From Jingyaoa shaoxingensis (GTDB lineage: Bacteria > Bacillota > Clostridia > Lachnospirales > Lachnospiraceae), in assembly GCF_014385005.1 (NCBI RefSeq), contig NZ_JACRSZ010000001.1, forward strand, positions 248,001 through 312,000: DNA of 64,000 nucleotides. The letters run 5' to 3'. Below the pieces are notes generated by a model that had not been told where the DNA came from, made no database searches, and saw only the letters and a list, made by a program, of their open reading frames with translations. How positions within the stretch are numbered: the first letter of the stretch is position 1; every line of letters starts with the position of its first letter. Shown here piece by piece: positions 25,366-35,165 of the stretch. The translations under genes and the position numbers were made by a program.

Positions 25366-26080
25366 GATCGTTCCTCCTTGCTATTAAAATCAGTCTCAGC
25401 AGCTGTAGCAGTGAACTTGCAAGTGCTGCCACATAAGTCATGGCTGCTGCACGAAGCACTTTTCGTGCCCCATCCATCTCTGTACTTCCCAGAATACCGC
25501 CCTGATCCAGAATCTCAAGTGCTCTGGAAGACGCATTAAATTCCACCGGAAGTGTTACCAGCTGAAATAGCACTGCCAGGCAAAATAATACGATTCCAAC
25601 TGTCACCAGCGGACGCAGGGAAAAGATCAGTCCAGCGAAAAATACCGGCCAGGAAAGCTGTGAACCAATATTGGCTACAGGAACCAGGGTACTTCTAAGA
25701 ACCAGTGGTCCATACTGTTTCTGATCCTGCACTGCATGTCCACACTCATGAGCCGCCACACACACTGCTGCCACCGAAGTGCTTCCGTAAGTACTGTCTG
25801 ACAGACGCAGGACTTTATCTCTTGGATCATAATGATCCGTCAGGTTACCGGAAACATGTTCGATACGTACATCATAGATTCCTGCCATATGGAGTACCTT
25901 TTCCGCTGCCTGTGCCCCGGTCAGACCGGCCATACATCTGACTTTATTATATTTTGCAAATGTTGCATTCACTCTGGATGAAGCAATGATGGTCAAAACC
26001 AGTCCGATCAGTGCCAGAATCATTGTCGGATCATAATACATTCTGCCATATCCATAATAACCTGCATAACTTAATAACAT
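25358..26080 (-). CDS. YugP-like zinc metallopeptidase
   Basis: 240 residues of the Zn-peptidase-2 (PF04298) type, membrane-associated with an N-terminal helix (about 16-34) and two C-terminal hydrophobic segments. The metal motif is AAHECGHAVQD (HExGH, about residues 109-119), with a candidate third ligand Glu in LPVEFNASSRALE. The physiological substrate is unknown. It is inserted between fmt and rsmB; Bacillus lacks it at this place. Confidence 0.9.
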   Translation of the reverse strand: MLLSYAGYYGYGRMYYDPTMILALIGLVLTIIASSRVNATFAKYNKVRCMAGLTGAQAAEKVLHMAGIYDVRIEHVSGNLTDHYDPRDKVLRLSDSTYGSTSVAAVCVAAHECGHAVQDQKQYGPLVLRSTLVPVANIGSQLSWPVFFAGLIFSLRPLVTVGIVLFCLAVLFQLVTLPVEFNASSRALEILDQGGILGSTEMDGARKVLRAAAMTYVAALASSLLQLLRLILIARRNDRD

Positions 26081-26094
26081 GATCTATACCTCTT

Positions 26095-27036
26095 TTACTG
26101 TTCTCCAATCTTTATTCCGTCTTCCAGCTGATATCCACGCAAAAATGCATCCGCATCCATTCGTTTCTTTCCCTCTAACTGCAGTTCCAGAATCTCCAGC
26201 ATACCATCCCCGGTCTGCACGCCAAAGTGTTTTTTATCCATCAGGATCACGGTTCCCGGCTCTTTTTTCTGTTCTGATAATGGATGAACAGCCGCTCTCC
26301 ATATCTTTAAAGTCTTCTGCCCAAGATGAGTATAGGCACTTGGCCATGGATTCAGTCCACGTACCAGTCTCTCAATCTGGACTGCACTTTGTGTCCAGTC
26401 GATCTCCCCCATCTTCTTGGTAAACATTGCGGCATAGGCTGTGGTACTCTCAGACGGCTGCTTCTGTGGATGTATGTTTCCTGCTTCCAGCTCGTCCAAT
26501 GTTTTTAACAGAAGTCCTGCTCCCACTTCACTTAATTTGTCAAACAGGCTTCCTCCTGTCTCCTGAGGATCCAATACCACTTCTTCTGTCAGCAGCATAT
26601 CTCCGGTATCCAATCCTTCATCCATCTGCATCGTAGTAACTCCCGACTTTTCTTCCCCATCAATTACAGCCCACTGGATCGGCGCCGCACCCCGGTACTT
26701 CGGGAGAAGGGATGCATGTACATTCACGCAGCCATACTGAGGCATATCCAGAATTGTTTTCGGTATTAACTGGCCAAATGCTACCACTACAATCACATCT
26801 GGATGAAACTGTCTGATCTCTTCCACCACTTCCGGTTCTCTTACTTTCTTTGGCTGCAGTACCGGAATCTCAGCCCGCACCGCCACCTCTTTTACAGCGG
26901 TGAACTGCATGGCTTTTCCCCTGCCTTTTGGTTTATCCGGCTGTGTTACAACTGCCACAACCTGATGTCTGGACTGAAGCAGTGCTTCCAGTGTTCCCAC
27001 TGCAAAATCCGGTGTTCCCATAAAAACAACTCTCAT
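26095..27036 (-). CDS. fmt: Methionyl-tRNA formyltransferase
   Basis: Transfers formyl from 10-formyl-THF to initiator Met-tRNA. 313 residues. VFMGTPDFAVGTLEAL starts the N-terminal fold, the loop QPDKPKGRGK is present, and the catalytic NVHASLLPKYRGAAPIQWA (Asn-His...Asp motif) is near residue 105. The C-terminal OB domain follows residue 205. GAGAGG precedes the ATG at 27036. It is next to def, whose product removes the formyl group. Confidence 0.97.
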   Translation of the reverse strand: MRVVFMGTPDFAVGTLEALLQSRHQVVAVVTQPDKPKGRGKAMQFTAVKEVAVRAEIPVLQPKKVREPEVVEEIRQFHPDVIVVVAFGQLIPKTILDMPQYGCVNVHASLLPKYRGAAPIQWAVIDGEEKSGVTTMQMDEGLDTGDMLLTEEVVLDPQETGGSLFDKLSEVGAGLLLKTLDELEAGNIHPQKQPSESTTAYAAMFTKKMGEIDWTQSAVQIERLVRGLNPWPSAYTHLGQKTLKIWRAAVHPLSEQKKEPGTVILMDKKHFGVQTGDGMLEILELQLEGKKRMDADAFLRGYQLEDGIKIGEQ

Positions 27037-27117
27037 ACGATCCTCTCCTGTCTGTTATTCTTCTTGTCAGCTCTGTATCTTCTATTCTTTCCTGATACTC
27101 ACCGATATGTTTCTTGC

Positions 27118-27603
27118 TTACTCATTGTCTTCGTTCTGGTACAGTTCCTCATTGTCATAAAGTTCTCCCTCTACCAGCGAAGTATACATGATTCCGTCCA
27201 GATGATCACATTCATGGCAGATAGCCCTTGCCAGAAGTTCTTCTCCTTCTAACACGAATTCTTCCATGTCTTCATCCATGGCACGTACTCTTACATGCAT
27301 CGGTCTTGTAACCAGTCCGCTTTTTCCAGGCAGACTTAAGCATCCTTCATATCCGGTCTGAGATCCCTCTTTCAGTTCTATCACCGGATTAATCAGTACA
27401 TACGGTCCATCCCCGATATCAATGACTACTATTCTTTTCAGAATTCCCACCTGTGGTGCTGCCAGTCCCACTCCATTTTCTTCATACATGGTTTCCAGCA
27501 TGTCATCGATCAGTTCCCTGATTCTCGGTGTCACTTCCTTTACTTCTTTGCATTTCTTTTCCAGTACGCTGTCTCCCTGGATTCTGATTTCCCTGATTGC
27601 CAT
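27118..27603 (-). CDS. def: Peptide deformylase
   Basis: 161-residue metalloprotease that removes N-formyl from nascent proteins. All three motifs are present: GVGLAAPQVG (about 45), EGCLSLPG (about 90) and HECDHLDGI (about 134), supplying the Cys and two His metal ligands. The ATG at 27603 follows GGAGGAATAAA. The acidic C-terminal tail (YDNEELYQNEDNE) is short. It lies between priA and fmt. Confidence 0.97.
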   Translation of the reverse strand: MAIREIRIQGDSVLEKKCKEVKEVTPRIRELIDDMLETMYEENGVGLAAPQVGILKRIVVIDIGDGPYVLINPVIELKEGSQTGYEGCLSLPGKSGLVTRPMHVRVRAMDEDMEEFVLEGEELLARAICHECDHLDGIMYTSLVEGELYDNEELYQNEDNE

Positions 27604-27671
27604 TTTATTCCTCCTGCTCCGATCATCTGATCTTTCGTTTTTCTTTTGTATTTTCAAAAAGGAGCTGAACA

Positions 27672-29897
27672 TCAGTCATTCAGGTCAAACTGTACCATAA
27701 CGGTACGGTAACCTTCGTTCAGTTCCATGTATTTTTCCAGTTTATTTTTTATTCCGGTAAGTACTGACAGCTGCTCTGCCTTCAGATAAATGACCTTTCG
27801 ATACTCATCCTGTATTTTTCCAATACTTTCCTGTACAGGACCGAAGATCCTTACTTTCTGATTCTCTGGCATGCGCTGTATCATTTTTACCAGATACTCC
27901 ATTGCCATCTGCAAATGCTGTTCATCCTTCCCTGTTCCATGCAGGGACATCATATATACCGCCGGTGGATAACCGGCCAGCATGCGATAGCTCATTTCTT
28001 CACCGTAAAACTCCAGATAATCCTGTTTTGCTGCCGATGTAATGCAGTAATGATCCGGATCGTAAGTCTGGATGACCACATTTCCCTTTTTTTCCCCCCG
28101 TCCTGCTCTTCCTGCTGCCTGCGTCAGCAGCTGAAAGGTCCTTTCGCCTGCTTTGTAATCGTCTGCATGAAGGGATAAATCCGCTGCCAGAATCCCCACA
28201 AGGGTTACATTGGGAAAATCATGCCCTTTTACAATCATCTGGGTGCCGATCAGTATATCCGCTTCCTGGTTCTGAAATGCGGACAGGATCTTCTCATGTC
28301 CATCCTTGGCTCTTGTCGTATCCATATCCATACGAAGCACCTCAGACTGTGGAAACATCTTTTTTACTACCAGCTCCACCTGCTGGGTGCCAATACCAAA
28401 GGTGCTGATAAAAGAAGAACCGCACTTGGGACATACTTCCGGTCTTTTTTCCTCATATCCACAATAATGGCAGATCATCCTCCCATAATTGTGGACAGAC
28501 AGCGAAACATCACAGTGCGGACACATCAGCACATGTCCACAGGCACGGCAGGACAAAAATCCTGCATATCCACGCCGGTTCAGAAACAGCATGATCTGTT
28601 CACCGGCATCTAACTTGAGCTGTATCTCTTCCCTGAGCTTCGCACTGATCACAGATCTGTTTCCGTTTTTCAGTTCTTCTCTCATATCTACAACATCTAC
28701 ATCCGGAAGACTGCTGCTGCGTGCACGTTTATCCAGTGTATATAATGCATATTCTCCCTTTTTTGCACGATAATATGCTTCCAGCGACGGTGTTGCCGAA
28801 CCCAGCACCACTTTTGCATCTTCCAGTTCGGCTCTCTCTATTGCCACCTCTCTGGCATGATATCTGGGCGTGGTTTCACTCTTATAAGAACTTTCATGTT
28901 CCTCGTCTATAATAATCAATCCCAGTCTGGAAAAGGGCGTAAACAATGCAGATCTGGGTCCGATCATAATATCGATATCCCCGTTTTTCGCTCTTTGGAA
29001 CTGATCATATTTCTCTCCGGCTGAAAGTCTGGAATGGATGATGGATATCCGGTCACCAAACCTGCGGTAAAACCGCATAACTGTCTGGTAGGTAAGCGAA
29101 ATCTCCGGTATCAGCACAATGGCCTGCCTGCCCTTCTCTATCGTTCGTGCAATCAGTTCCATATAGACTTCCGTCTTTCCGCTTCCGGTTACTCCGAAGA
29201 CCAGCGACACTCTGCACTGTTCTTCCTGCCAGATGGCATCCGTAATACGCTGCTGCTCTGGATTCAGACGGATCGTATAATCTTCCTGTTCTCTCTGATG
29301 TAATGGATTACGATATACCTGTACTGCCTCAACTTTCAGGATTCCCTGTTCTTCCATGCCTCTGACTGTGGCTGATGTAATATTCAGTTTCCCTGTTGCC
29401 AGATCATATGGAATCTCTTTTTCTTCCCGTAGAGCCTTCAGCAGACGATATCTTGCCCTCTGACTCTTCTTCTCGTAAAACTTTAATTTTTCTTCTGTCT
29501 CATCCTTTGATAAAAGTAAAACCAGCGTCTTTTTCTCCTTTGGTTTTACCTTCTTCTTAATCGGAATCACCGTCTTTAATGCCTGAATCATGGTAGAACC
29601 ATAGGTATCCCGCATCCACGCTGCCAGCGTAATCAGACGGTCTTCTCCCGTTGTCTGTTCTGTTCCCACCAATATTTCCTGTATGGACTTCATTTTGCTT
29701 TCTTCATACTGGGTTATGCCGGTCAGCTCCACCACATATCCTTTTGTCAGACGATTGCCCTTTCCAAAAGGGATCGCCACCACATCTCCTATATGAATCA
29801 GTTTCTGCATGGAATCCGGAACCAGATAACTGAATGTCCGGTCCAGCTTTTCCTGAGAAATATCTACAATAATATTAGCGTATAGCTTTCGCTGCAT
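27672..29897 (-). CDS. priA: Primosomal protein N' (replication restart helicase)
   Basis: 741 residues: an N-terminal 3'-DNA-binding domain, a superfamily 2 helicase with GVTGSGKTEVY (Walker A, about 237) and IIIDEEH, an eight-Cys zinc-binding insertion (CRACGHVLMCPHC ... CHYCG ... CPKCG, about 448-490), and a helicase C domain with QAAGRAGR. It reloads DnaB-type helicase at stalled forks. The start overlaps the murE end by 23 nt. Confidence 0.97.
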   Translation of the reverse strand: MQRKLYANIIVDISQEKLDRTFSYLVPDSMQKLIHIGDVVAIPFGKGNRLTKGYVVELTGITQYEESKMKSIQEILVGTEQTTGEDRLITLAAWMRDTYGSTMIQALKTVIPIKKKVKPKEKKTLVLLLSKDETEEKLKFYEKKSQRARYRLLKALREEKEIPYDLATGKLNITSATVRGMEEQGILKVEAVQVYRNPLHQREQEDYTIRLNPEQQRITDAIWQEEQCRVSLVFGVTGSGKTEVYMELIARTIEKGRQAIVLIPEISLTYQTVMRFYRRFGDRISIIHSRLSAGEKYDQFQRAKNGDIDIMIGPRSALFTPFSRLGLIIIDEEHESSYKSETTPRYHAREVAIERAELEDAKVVLGSATPSLEAYYRAKKGEYALYTLDKRARSSSLPDVDVVDMREELKNGNRSVISAKLREEIQLKLDAGEQIMLFLNRRGYAGFLSCRACGHVLMCPHCDVSLSVHNYGRMICHYCGYEEKRPEVCPKCGSSFISTFGIGTQQVELVVKKMFPQSEVLRMDMDTTRAKDGHEKILSAFQNQEADILIGTQMIVKGHDFPNVTLVGILAADLSLHADDYKAGERTFQLLTQAAGRAGRGEKKGNVVIQTYDPDHYCITSAAKQDYLEFYGEEMSYRMLAGYPPAVYMMSLHGTGKDEQHLQMAMEYLVKMIQRMPENQKVRIFGPVQESIGKIQDEYRKVIYLKAEQLSVLTGIKNKLEKYMELNEGYRTVMVQFDLND

Positions 29898-31350
29898 CTT
29901 CTTCCAGGATCTCCTTAATCAGTACTCTTTCATCCATGGGATGCTTTACGCCGCAAATTTCCTGATAATCTTCATGACCTTTTCCTGCCAGTACGATAAC
30001 ATCCCCCGGCTGTCCGTGATGAATCGCATAGGCAATGGCCTCTTTCCGATCTGTGATCTTGATGTATTTTCCTTCTGTTTTGGAAATAGCTGATTCAATA
30101 TCTGCCAGAATTGCCTCCGGTTCTTCGAATCTTGGGTTATCCGATGTGATAATTGTAAAATCTGCCAGTTTTCCAGACACTTCACCCATTTCAAAACGTC
30201 TGGATTTGGAACGGTTTCCACCACATCCAAATAGGCACACCAGTCTCTTCGGATGATACTCTTTTAATGTTGTCAGCAGACTCTCTAATGCCATAGCATT
30301 GTGGGCATAGTCAATCATCAGTGTAAACTCATCAGAGACCTTGATCATCTCAATACGTCCCTTTACCTTTGCCAGTCGCAGTGCTGAAACAATATTCTCA
30401 TCTGTTACTCCAAAATGGTCGCATACCGCTATGGCCGCAAGGGAGTTGTACACACTGAATTTTCCAGGGATGTCAATCTCCACCTGGAAATTGCGCTTGC
30501 CACTGACATAGTAATCTATTCCCAGATATCCCGGTGCTGACACCAGCTTGGTATCCGTTGCTCTGAAATCTGCATTCTCTGCAAAACCATATGTCTCAAC
30601 CTGACAAGTGTGTCCTTTGAGAATCTCTTCCAGATGCTTATCATCTGCGTTCATAATTCCCAGCTTACACTGTCGGAACAGGCGGGATTTGCATTCCAGG
30701 TATTCTTCAAAACTGGAATGTTCTGCCGGTCCGATATGATCCGGTTCCAGATTGGTAAAGATACCGATCTCAAACAAGATTCCCGCTGTGCGGTGCAGCA
30801 TCAGCCCCTGAGAGGATACTTCCATTACTACACTGTCACAGCCAATCTGAACCATCTCTGCAAAATATTCCTGAATAGTCATTGATTCCGGTGTGGTATT
30901 GCAGGCTGGAATTACTTTATCCCCGATAATTGCTTCAATGGTACCAATTAACCCGACTTTATGTCCTGCTGCTTCCAGAATAGAACGGATCATATAGGTC
31001 GTCGTTGTCTTTCCTTTTGTTCCTGTGATACCGATCACTCTTAATTTTTCTGCCGGATAATCATACCAGGCCGCAGCGATCAGTGCCATGGCATATCGGC
31101 TGTCCTCTACCTGAATAACCGTTACAGACTCTGGGACTTCTACCGAATCCTGTACCACAATGACAGATGCTCCTTTTTCTGCTACCTGTGCTGCATACGC
31201 ATGCCCATCTGATACGGCCCCTCTAATGCATAAAAACAGTGCCCCTTCTGTTACTTTTCTGGAATCATTATAGATTCCGGTGATCTCTTTATCCATATCT
31301 CCCTGCAGGCAGGTATAATCTAAACGTTCCAATAACTTTGATAATTTCAT
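29875..31350 (-). CDS. murE: UDP-MurNAc-L-Ala-D-Glu:meso-diaminopimelate ligase
   Basis: 491-residue Mur ligase. ATP loop GITGTKGKTTTTYMI (about 107), the carbamylated-Lys region EYLECKSRLF and the substrate signature DNPRFEEP (about 411); the DNPR form is typical of meso-DAP rather than L-lysine enzymes, so the wall probably contains meso-DAP. GGAGG precedes the ATG at 31350. It is apart from the dcw cluster and heads the priA-def-fmt operon from its own promoter. Confidence 0.95.
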   Translation of the reverse strand: MKLSKLLERLDYTCLQGDMDKEITGIYNDSRKVTEGALFLCIRGAVSDGHAYAAQVAEKGASVIVVQDSVEVPESVTVIQVEDSRYAMALIAAAWYDYPAEKLRVIGITGTKGKTTTTYMIRSILEAAGHKVGLIGTIEAIIGDKVIPACNTTPESMTIQEYFAEMVQIGCDSVVMEVSSQGLMLHRTAGILFEIGIFTNLEPDHIGPAEHSSFEEYLECKSRLFRQCKLGIMNADDKHLEEILKGHTCQVETYGFAENADFRATDTKLVSAPGYLGIDYYVSGKRNFQVEIDIPGKFSVYNSLAAIAVCDHFGVTDENIVSALRLAKVKGRIEMIKVSDEFTLMIDYAHNAMALESLLTTLKEYHPKRLVCLFGCGGNRSKSRRFEMGEVSGKLADFTIITSDNPRFEEPEAILADIESAISKTEGKYIKITDRKEAIAYAIHHGQPGDVIVLAGKGHEDYQEICGVKHPMDERVLIKEILEEDAAKAIR

Positions 31351-31413
31351 GCTGTTTTCCTCCTTTTAGAGTCTGTGTTTCTCCTGAAACCACGAAATTG
31401 CATAGATAAATAG

Positions 31414-31442
31414 ATTATAGGGCAATTGATTTTTTATGTCAA
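31414..31442 (-). promoter_or_regulatory. Promoter of the murE-priA-def operon
   Basis: TTGACA (31437-31442), 17 nt, TATAAT (31414-31419): full consensus on the minus strand, 64 nt upstream of the murE ATG and just after the rplQ terminator. Confidence 0.85.
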
Positions 31443-31462
31443 CAAATGGGCCGTCAGAGATG

Positions 31463-31491
31463 AAAAAAAAGAGGTGTGATGCCACACCTCT
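31463..31491 (-). terminator. Terminator of the ribosomal protein super-operon
   Basis: A 9-bp stem AGAGGTGTG/CACACCTCT with an ATGC loop (31470-31491), followed on the minus strand by eight U residues. It lies 13 nt after rplQ. Confidence 0.93.
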
Positions 31492-31504
31492 TTCAAAAAC
31501 AATC

Positions 31505-32041
31505 TTATACCAGCTCAAGAAGAACTTCCATTGCTGCATCACCTTTACGAAGACCAATCTTAACGATTCTTGTGTAACCACCGTTACGGTCAGCGTATTT
31601 TGGTGCATATTCATTGAAGAGCTTTTCTGTAAGATCGATTTCTTTTGTGTTTTTCTTCTTACCAGCTGCTTCTGTAGGAACTTCTTTTACAGTATACAGA
31701 ACTTTTTTCATCTGTCTTCTAGCGTGAAGTCTGCTAGGAGAATCTTTCTTGATTTCTTTCTGTACTTCGTCGTATACAGTAACTTTCTTTCCGTCTACAA
31801 CTTCTTTTACTCTCTTACCTTCTGCATCTTTGCGAGGTACTTTAGCTGTAACTGTTACTGTTTCGAAGTTATCTTTTTCTCTTACTGCCAGAGCAATCAG
31901 CTTTTCAGCTTCCTTACGGATTTCTTTTGCTTTTGCTTCTGTAGTAACGATTTTACCATGCTGAAGAAGAGCTGTAACCTGACCTCTGATCAGAGCTTTT
32001 CTCTGTGCTGATGTTCTGCTAAGTTTTCTATAACCTGCCAT
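31505..32041 (-). CDS. rplQ: 50S ribosomal protein L17, with insertion
   Basis: 178 residues against about 115-130 in most bacteria. The N-terminal [19 protein letters not shown] and C-terminal [24 protein letters not shown] are canonical; the extra length is a Lys/Glu/Val-rich insertion around residues 63-130. L17 binds 23S rRNA near the exit tunnel. The ATG at 32041 follows GGAGG by 8 nt. Last gene of the super-operon. Confidence 0.96.
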   Translation of the reverse strand: MAGYRKLSRTSAQRKALIRGQVTALLQHGKIVTTEAKAKEIRKEAEKLIALAVREKDNFETVTVTAKVPRKDAEGKRVKEVVDGKKVTVYDEVQKEIKKDSPSRLHARRQMKKVLYTVKEVPTEAAGKKKNTKEIDLTEKLFNEYAPKYADRNGGYTRIVKIGLRKGDAAMEVLLELV

Positions 32042-32115
32042 TTTATTTTCCTCCATTTTGGAGCACGCGGGAACGCTCTTCGGGCTTACTCCCCGTGCAA
32101 CATCATTCTATTGTA

Positions 32116-33075
32116 TTATTCTTCACTTGGATTTAACTGCAATCCCAGTTCTTTCAGTTTTGCAAGAACTTCTTCCAGAGACTTGCGACCAAGATTACGA
32201 ACCTTCATCATATCTTCCGGAGTTCTGTTGCAAAGTTCTTCAACGGTATTGATACCGGCTCTCTTCAGACAGTTATATGAACGAACAGATAATTCCAGTT
32301 CATCAATATTCATTTCAAGAACTTTTTCTTTTTCATTATCTTCTTTTTCAATCATGATCTCAGCGTTCTTTGCGCTTTCAGACAGATTGATAAAGAGGCT
32401 TAAATGCTCACTGAGCACTTTTGCAGCAAGGCTGACTGCTTCATCCGGAGCAAGTGTACCATTGGTATACACATCCAGAGTCAGTTTATCAAAGTCTGTA
32501 GCCTGTGCTACACGGGTATTTTCTACAGTCATATTTACACGTTCAACCGGTGTGTAAATAGAGTCAACTGCAATCACACCAATCGGCATATCCGGAGTCT
32601 TTCCTTCATCTGCACTGATGTAACCTCTACCTGTTGTAATAGTGATCTCCATATACAGCTTGCTGTCAGGACCACCGCTGAGCGTTGCGATTACCTGGTC
32701 TTTATTCAGAATCTCCAGATCCTGATCAACCTGAATATCTGCTGCAGTAACCACACCTTCGCCTTCATATTCAATGTAAGCGACCTTTGGCTCATTTGTC
32801 TCACTGGTATTCTTGATAGCCAGTGATTTCAGATTCATAATAATCTCGCTGACATCCTCTTTTACACCTGGAATGGAGCTAAACTCATGCAGAACACCTT
32901 CGATCTTTACACGGCTGACAGCAGCTCCAGGTAAAGATGAAAGCATAATTCTACGAAGTGAATTACCCAATGTAGTACCATATCCTCTTTCAAGTGGTTC
33001 TACAACAAATCTTCCATATTTATGGTCTTCAGAAATCTCAGCAATTTCAATTCTTGGTTTATTAAAATCGAACAC
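32116..33075 (-). CDS. rpoA: RNA polymerase subunit alpha
   Basis: 319 residues: N-terminal assembly domain ([19 protein letters not shown], about 36), linker, and C-terminal domain with two HhH motifs ([20 protein letters not shown]). The start is the GTG at 33075, 8 nt after GGAGGGG, giving the usual [12 protein letters not shown]-terminus; an in-frame start at 33132 lies upstream of the ribosome site. A 74-nt gap with a GC-rich hairpin separates it from rplQ. Confidence 0.97.
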   Translation of the reverse strand: MFDFNKPRIEIAEISEDHKYGRFVVEPLERGYGTTLGNSLRRIMLSSLPGAAVSRVKIEGVLHEFSSIPGVKEDVSEIIMNLKSLAIKNTSETNEPKVAYIEYEGEGVVTAADIQVDQDLEILNKDQVIATLSGGPDSKLYMEITITTGRGYISADEGKTPDMPIGVIAVDSIYTPVERVNMTVENTRVAQATDFDKLTLDVYTNGTLAPDEAVSLAAKVLSEHLSLFINLSESAKNAEIMIEKEDNEKEKVLEMNIDELELSVRSYNCLKRAGINTVEELCNRTPEDMMKVRNLGRKSLEEVLAKLKELGLQLNPSEE

Positions 33076-33161
33076 TTCTTGCGCCCCTCCTTTTGGGTTG
33101 TTGTAATTGAGGGTTATAGGCAGGACCCGCATCAGCGAGTCCTGAATTTACTTCCTAATGC

Positions 33162-33755
33162 TTATTTGGAGTATAATTCGACGATAAGCATTTCGTTTAC
33201 TGGAACGTCAATTGCTTCTCTTGCAGGAAGTTCTTTTACAGTTCCTTTTAAGTTCTCCTGATCGCTTTCCAGCCATTCTGGAACCAGACGTCCGCCTGTT
33301 ACTTCCAGAATGTCTTTGTATCTCTGAAATCCTTTGTTCTTTTCTTTGATTTCGATTGTATCGCCAGCTTTTACAAGGTAAGATGGGATATTAACCTGCT
33401 TGCCGTTTACCAGTACATGCTTGTGGTCAACGATCTGTCTTGCTTCTTTACGTGTTCTTGCAAATCCAAGTCTGAAGATTACGTTATCCAGTCTTGTTTC
33501 CAGCATGATCATCAGGTTAGGACCTGTCATGCCTGGCATTCTTTCAGCCTTAGCGTAGTAGTTACGGAAAGGTTTTTCAAGTACACCGTAAATGAATTTT
33601 GCTTTCTGTTTTTCTCTTAACTGCAGACCGTATTCACTCATCTTACGGTTTGCTCTCTTTAATTCTCTATTGGATTTTTTATCGATTCCTAAATATACAG
33701 GATCCAGACCGAGTGATCTGCATCTTTTCAGGACCGGAGTTCTATCTACTGCCAT
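33162..33755 (-). CDS. rpsD: 30S ribosomal protein S4
   Basis: 197-residue primary 16S rRNA binder that nucleates 30S assembly. The S4 RNA-binding motif [22 protein letters not shown] (about 88-110) is clear. It is the zinc-free form: only one N-terminal Cys (KRCRSLG) remains. In some Firmicutes S4 represses its own mRNA; no obvious fold was checked here. 17 nt after rpsK. Confidence 0.97.
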   Translation of the reverse strand: MAVDRTPVLKRCRSLGLDPVYLGIDKKSNRELKRANRKMSEYGLQLREKQKAKFIYGVLEKPFRNYYAKAERMPGMTGPNLMIMLETRLDNVIFRLGFARTRKEARQIVDHKHVLVNGKQVNIPSYLVKAGDTIEIKEKNKGFQRYKDILEVTGGRLVPEWLESDQENLKGTVKELPAREAIDVPVNEMLIVELYSK

Positions 33756-33771
33756 CTTATTTACCTCCTAA

Positions 33772-34167
33772 TTAGACTCTTCTGCGTTTTGGTGGGCGGC
33801 ATCCATTGTGTGGAACCGGAGTTACATCAGTGATGCTTGTTACATCAATACCGCATGCACTCAGTACACGGATAGCTGCTTCTCTTCCTGAACCAGGACC
33901 CTTTACAAATACGTCTACTGTCTTTAATCCGTGAGGGATAGCTGCTTTTGCAGCTGTCTCAGCAGCCATCTGTGCTGCATATGGAGTAGATTTCCTTGAA
34001 CCTTTAAATCCCAGACCGCCGGCACTTGCCCAAGATAATGCATTACCTGCAGCATCTGTCAATGTAACAATTGTATTATTGAAAGATGACTGAATATGTG
34101 CCTGTCCGCGTTCAACGTTTTTCTTAACGCGCTTTTTTGTCACTTTTTTCGTAACTTTTTTAGCCAT
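33772..34167 (-). CDS. rpsK: 30S ribosomal protein S11
   Basis: 131 residues with a long basic N-terminus and the family core [30 protein letters not shown] and the C-terminal [18 protein letters not shown]. It sits on the 30S platform near the 3' end of 16S rRNA. Located between rpsM and rpsD in the alpha-operon order. Confidence 0.97.
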   Translation of the reverse strand: MAKKVTKKVTKKRVKKNVERGQAHIQSSFNNTIVTLTDAAGNALSWASAGGLGFKGSRKSTPYAAQMAAETAAKAAIPHGLKTVDVFVKGPGSGREAAIRVLSACGIDVTSITDVTPVPHNGCRPPKRRRV

Positions 34168-34196
34168 GATAAACTAACCTACTTTCTTCCTATTAA

Positions 34197-34565
34197 TTAT
34201 TTCTTCTTATTAGCTACTGTTTTCTTAGGACCCTTACGTGTTCTAGCGTTTGTCTTGGTCTTCTGACCACGAACAGGAAGTCCTTTACGATGACGGATTC
34301 CTCTGTAGCATCCGATTTCCTGAAGTCTCTTGATGTTCAGAGCGATTTCTCTTCTCAGGTCACCTTCTACTGTATAATGTTCATCCATTACGTCACGGAT
34401 TCTGGAAACTTCTTCATCTGTAAGATCTCTGACACGAGTATCAGGATTTACATTTGCTGCTTCCAGGATCTTATTTGAGCTTACTCTACCAATACCGTAG
34501 ATGTAAGTCAAACCGATTTCAATTCTTTTCTCTCTTGGTAAGTCTACACCAGCAATACGAGCCAT
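34197..34565 (-). CDS. rpsM: 30S ribosomal protein S13
   Basis: 122 residues from [11 protein letters not shown] (ATG at 34565 after GGAGGAAAA), with [13 protein letters not shown] (helix-hairpin-helix) and the basic C-terminus [15 protein letters not shown] that contacts P-site tRNA. An unusually long 320-nt gap separates it from rpmJ. Confidence 0.97.
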   Translation of the reverse strand: MARIAGVDLPREKRIEIGLTYIYGIGRVSSNKILEAANVNPDTRVRDLTDEEVSRIRDVMDEHYTVEGDLRREIALNIKRLQEIGCYRGIRHRKGLPVRGQKTKTNARTRKGPKKTVANKKK

Positions 34566-34885
34566 GTAATTTTTCCTCCATTTTCTCATAAGCTACCGTT
34601 CACACGCAGCCCGCCATAGCCAGACGTCTGAAATGTTGTGCGCTGCCCGGTGCTCAGCTATATTGTCTTTAATTGGGGTTCTGGAATTCTTCCAGCACCC
34701 AGCCGCGAAAAACGACCTTTCCGTATCATGTGCATGATTCGGTATTAGAAGCAATATAGGGGATGTATCTGCTGTGTAAACTCTCCAGCATTAAGAGCAC
34801 TGCCGGATACATCTTCGCATATATTGTCATCAGCATGTCAGACATGCTGCAGCCGTGTTCAATCATCCACAAACTTTACCGGGAA
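34566..34885 (-). other. Long untranslated gap between rpmJ and rpsM
   Basis: 320 nt without a credible reading frame inside an otherwise tight operon. It contains several possible hairpins on the transcribed strand, including the near-perfect CAGCATGTC-T-GACATGCTG (about 34831-34850) and a GGGTGCTGG/CCAG pair near 34682-34700. No strong internal promoter is seen. A cis-acting RNA is possible but not shown. Confidence 0.4.
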
Positions 34886-34999
34886 TTAACCCTGACGCTG
34901 TTTGTGTTTTGGGTTCTCACAGATTACTCTGATACTTCCCTTTCTTTTAATGATCTTGCATTTTTCGCAGATAGGTTTAACTGATGATCTAACCTTCAT
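34886..34999 (-). CDS. rpmJ: 50S ribosomal protein L36
   Basis: 37 residues, [21 protein letters not shown] start and [12 protein letters not shown] end, with the zinc ligands Cys-x2-Cys...Cys...His intact (zinc-binding form). AAAGGAGG precedes the ATG at 34999. It is a short gene expected and found between infA and rpsM. Confidence 0.97.
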   Translation of the reverse strand: MKVRSSVKPICEKCKIIKRKGSIRVICENPKHKQRQG

Positions 35000-35057
35000 G
35001 TGTTAAATCCTCCTTTCCTATTTACTCGCCTTATAGGGCATAATAACCCCTTTATCT

Positions 35058-35103
35058 AAAAAGGTACGCTAGAGAGTATAGCACTAGCGCACCTTTTTTG
35101 CAA
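35058..35103 (-). promoter_or_regulatory. Overlapping terminator and promoter between infA and rpmJ
   Basis: AAAAAGGT-A-CGCTAG (35058-35072) and CTAGCG-C-ACCTTTTT (35084-35098) form a stem with U-runs on both strands, an intrinsic terminator. In the same bases TTGCAA (35098-35103) and TATACT (35075-35080) are spaced 17 nt on the minus strand, a promoter starting near 35068 for rpmJ-rpsM-rpsK-rpsD-rpoA-rplQ. Transcripts from it would lack the upstream arm of the terminator. Confidence 0.75.
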
Positions 35104-35165
35104 GTATTTTTTTAAATTTTTTGAATTATTTTAAAAATGATTTGAAATTCGGCTTTCGCCAGCTC

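Noticed and set aside
32042..32115. Terminator between rpoA and rplQ
   Set aside because: A GCACG/CGTGC hairpin is present but has no U-run, and rplQ needs transcription through it.
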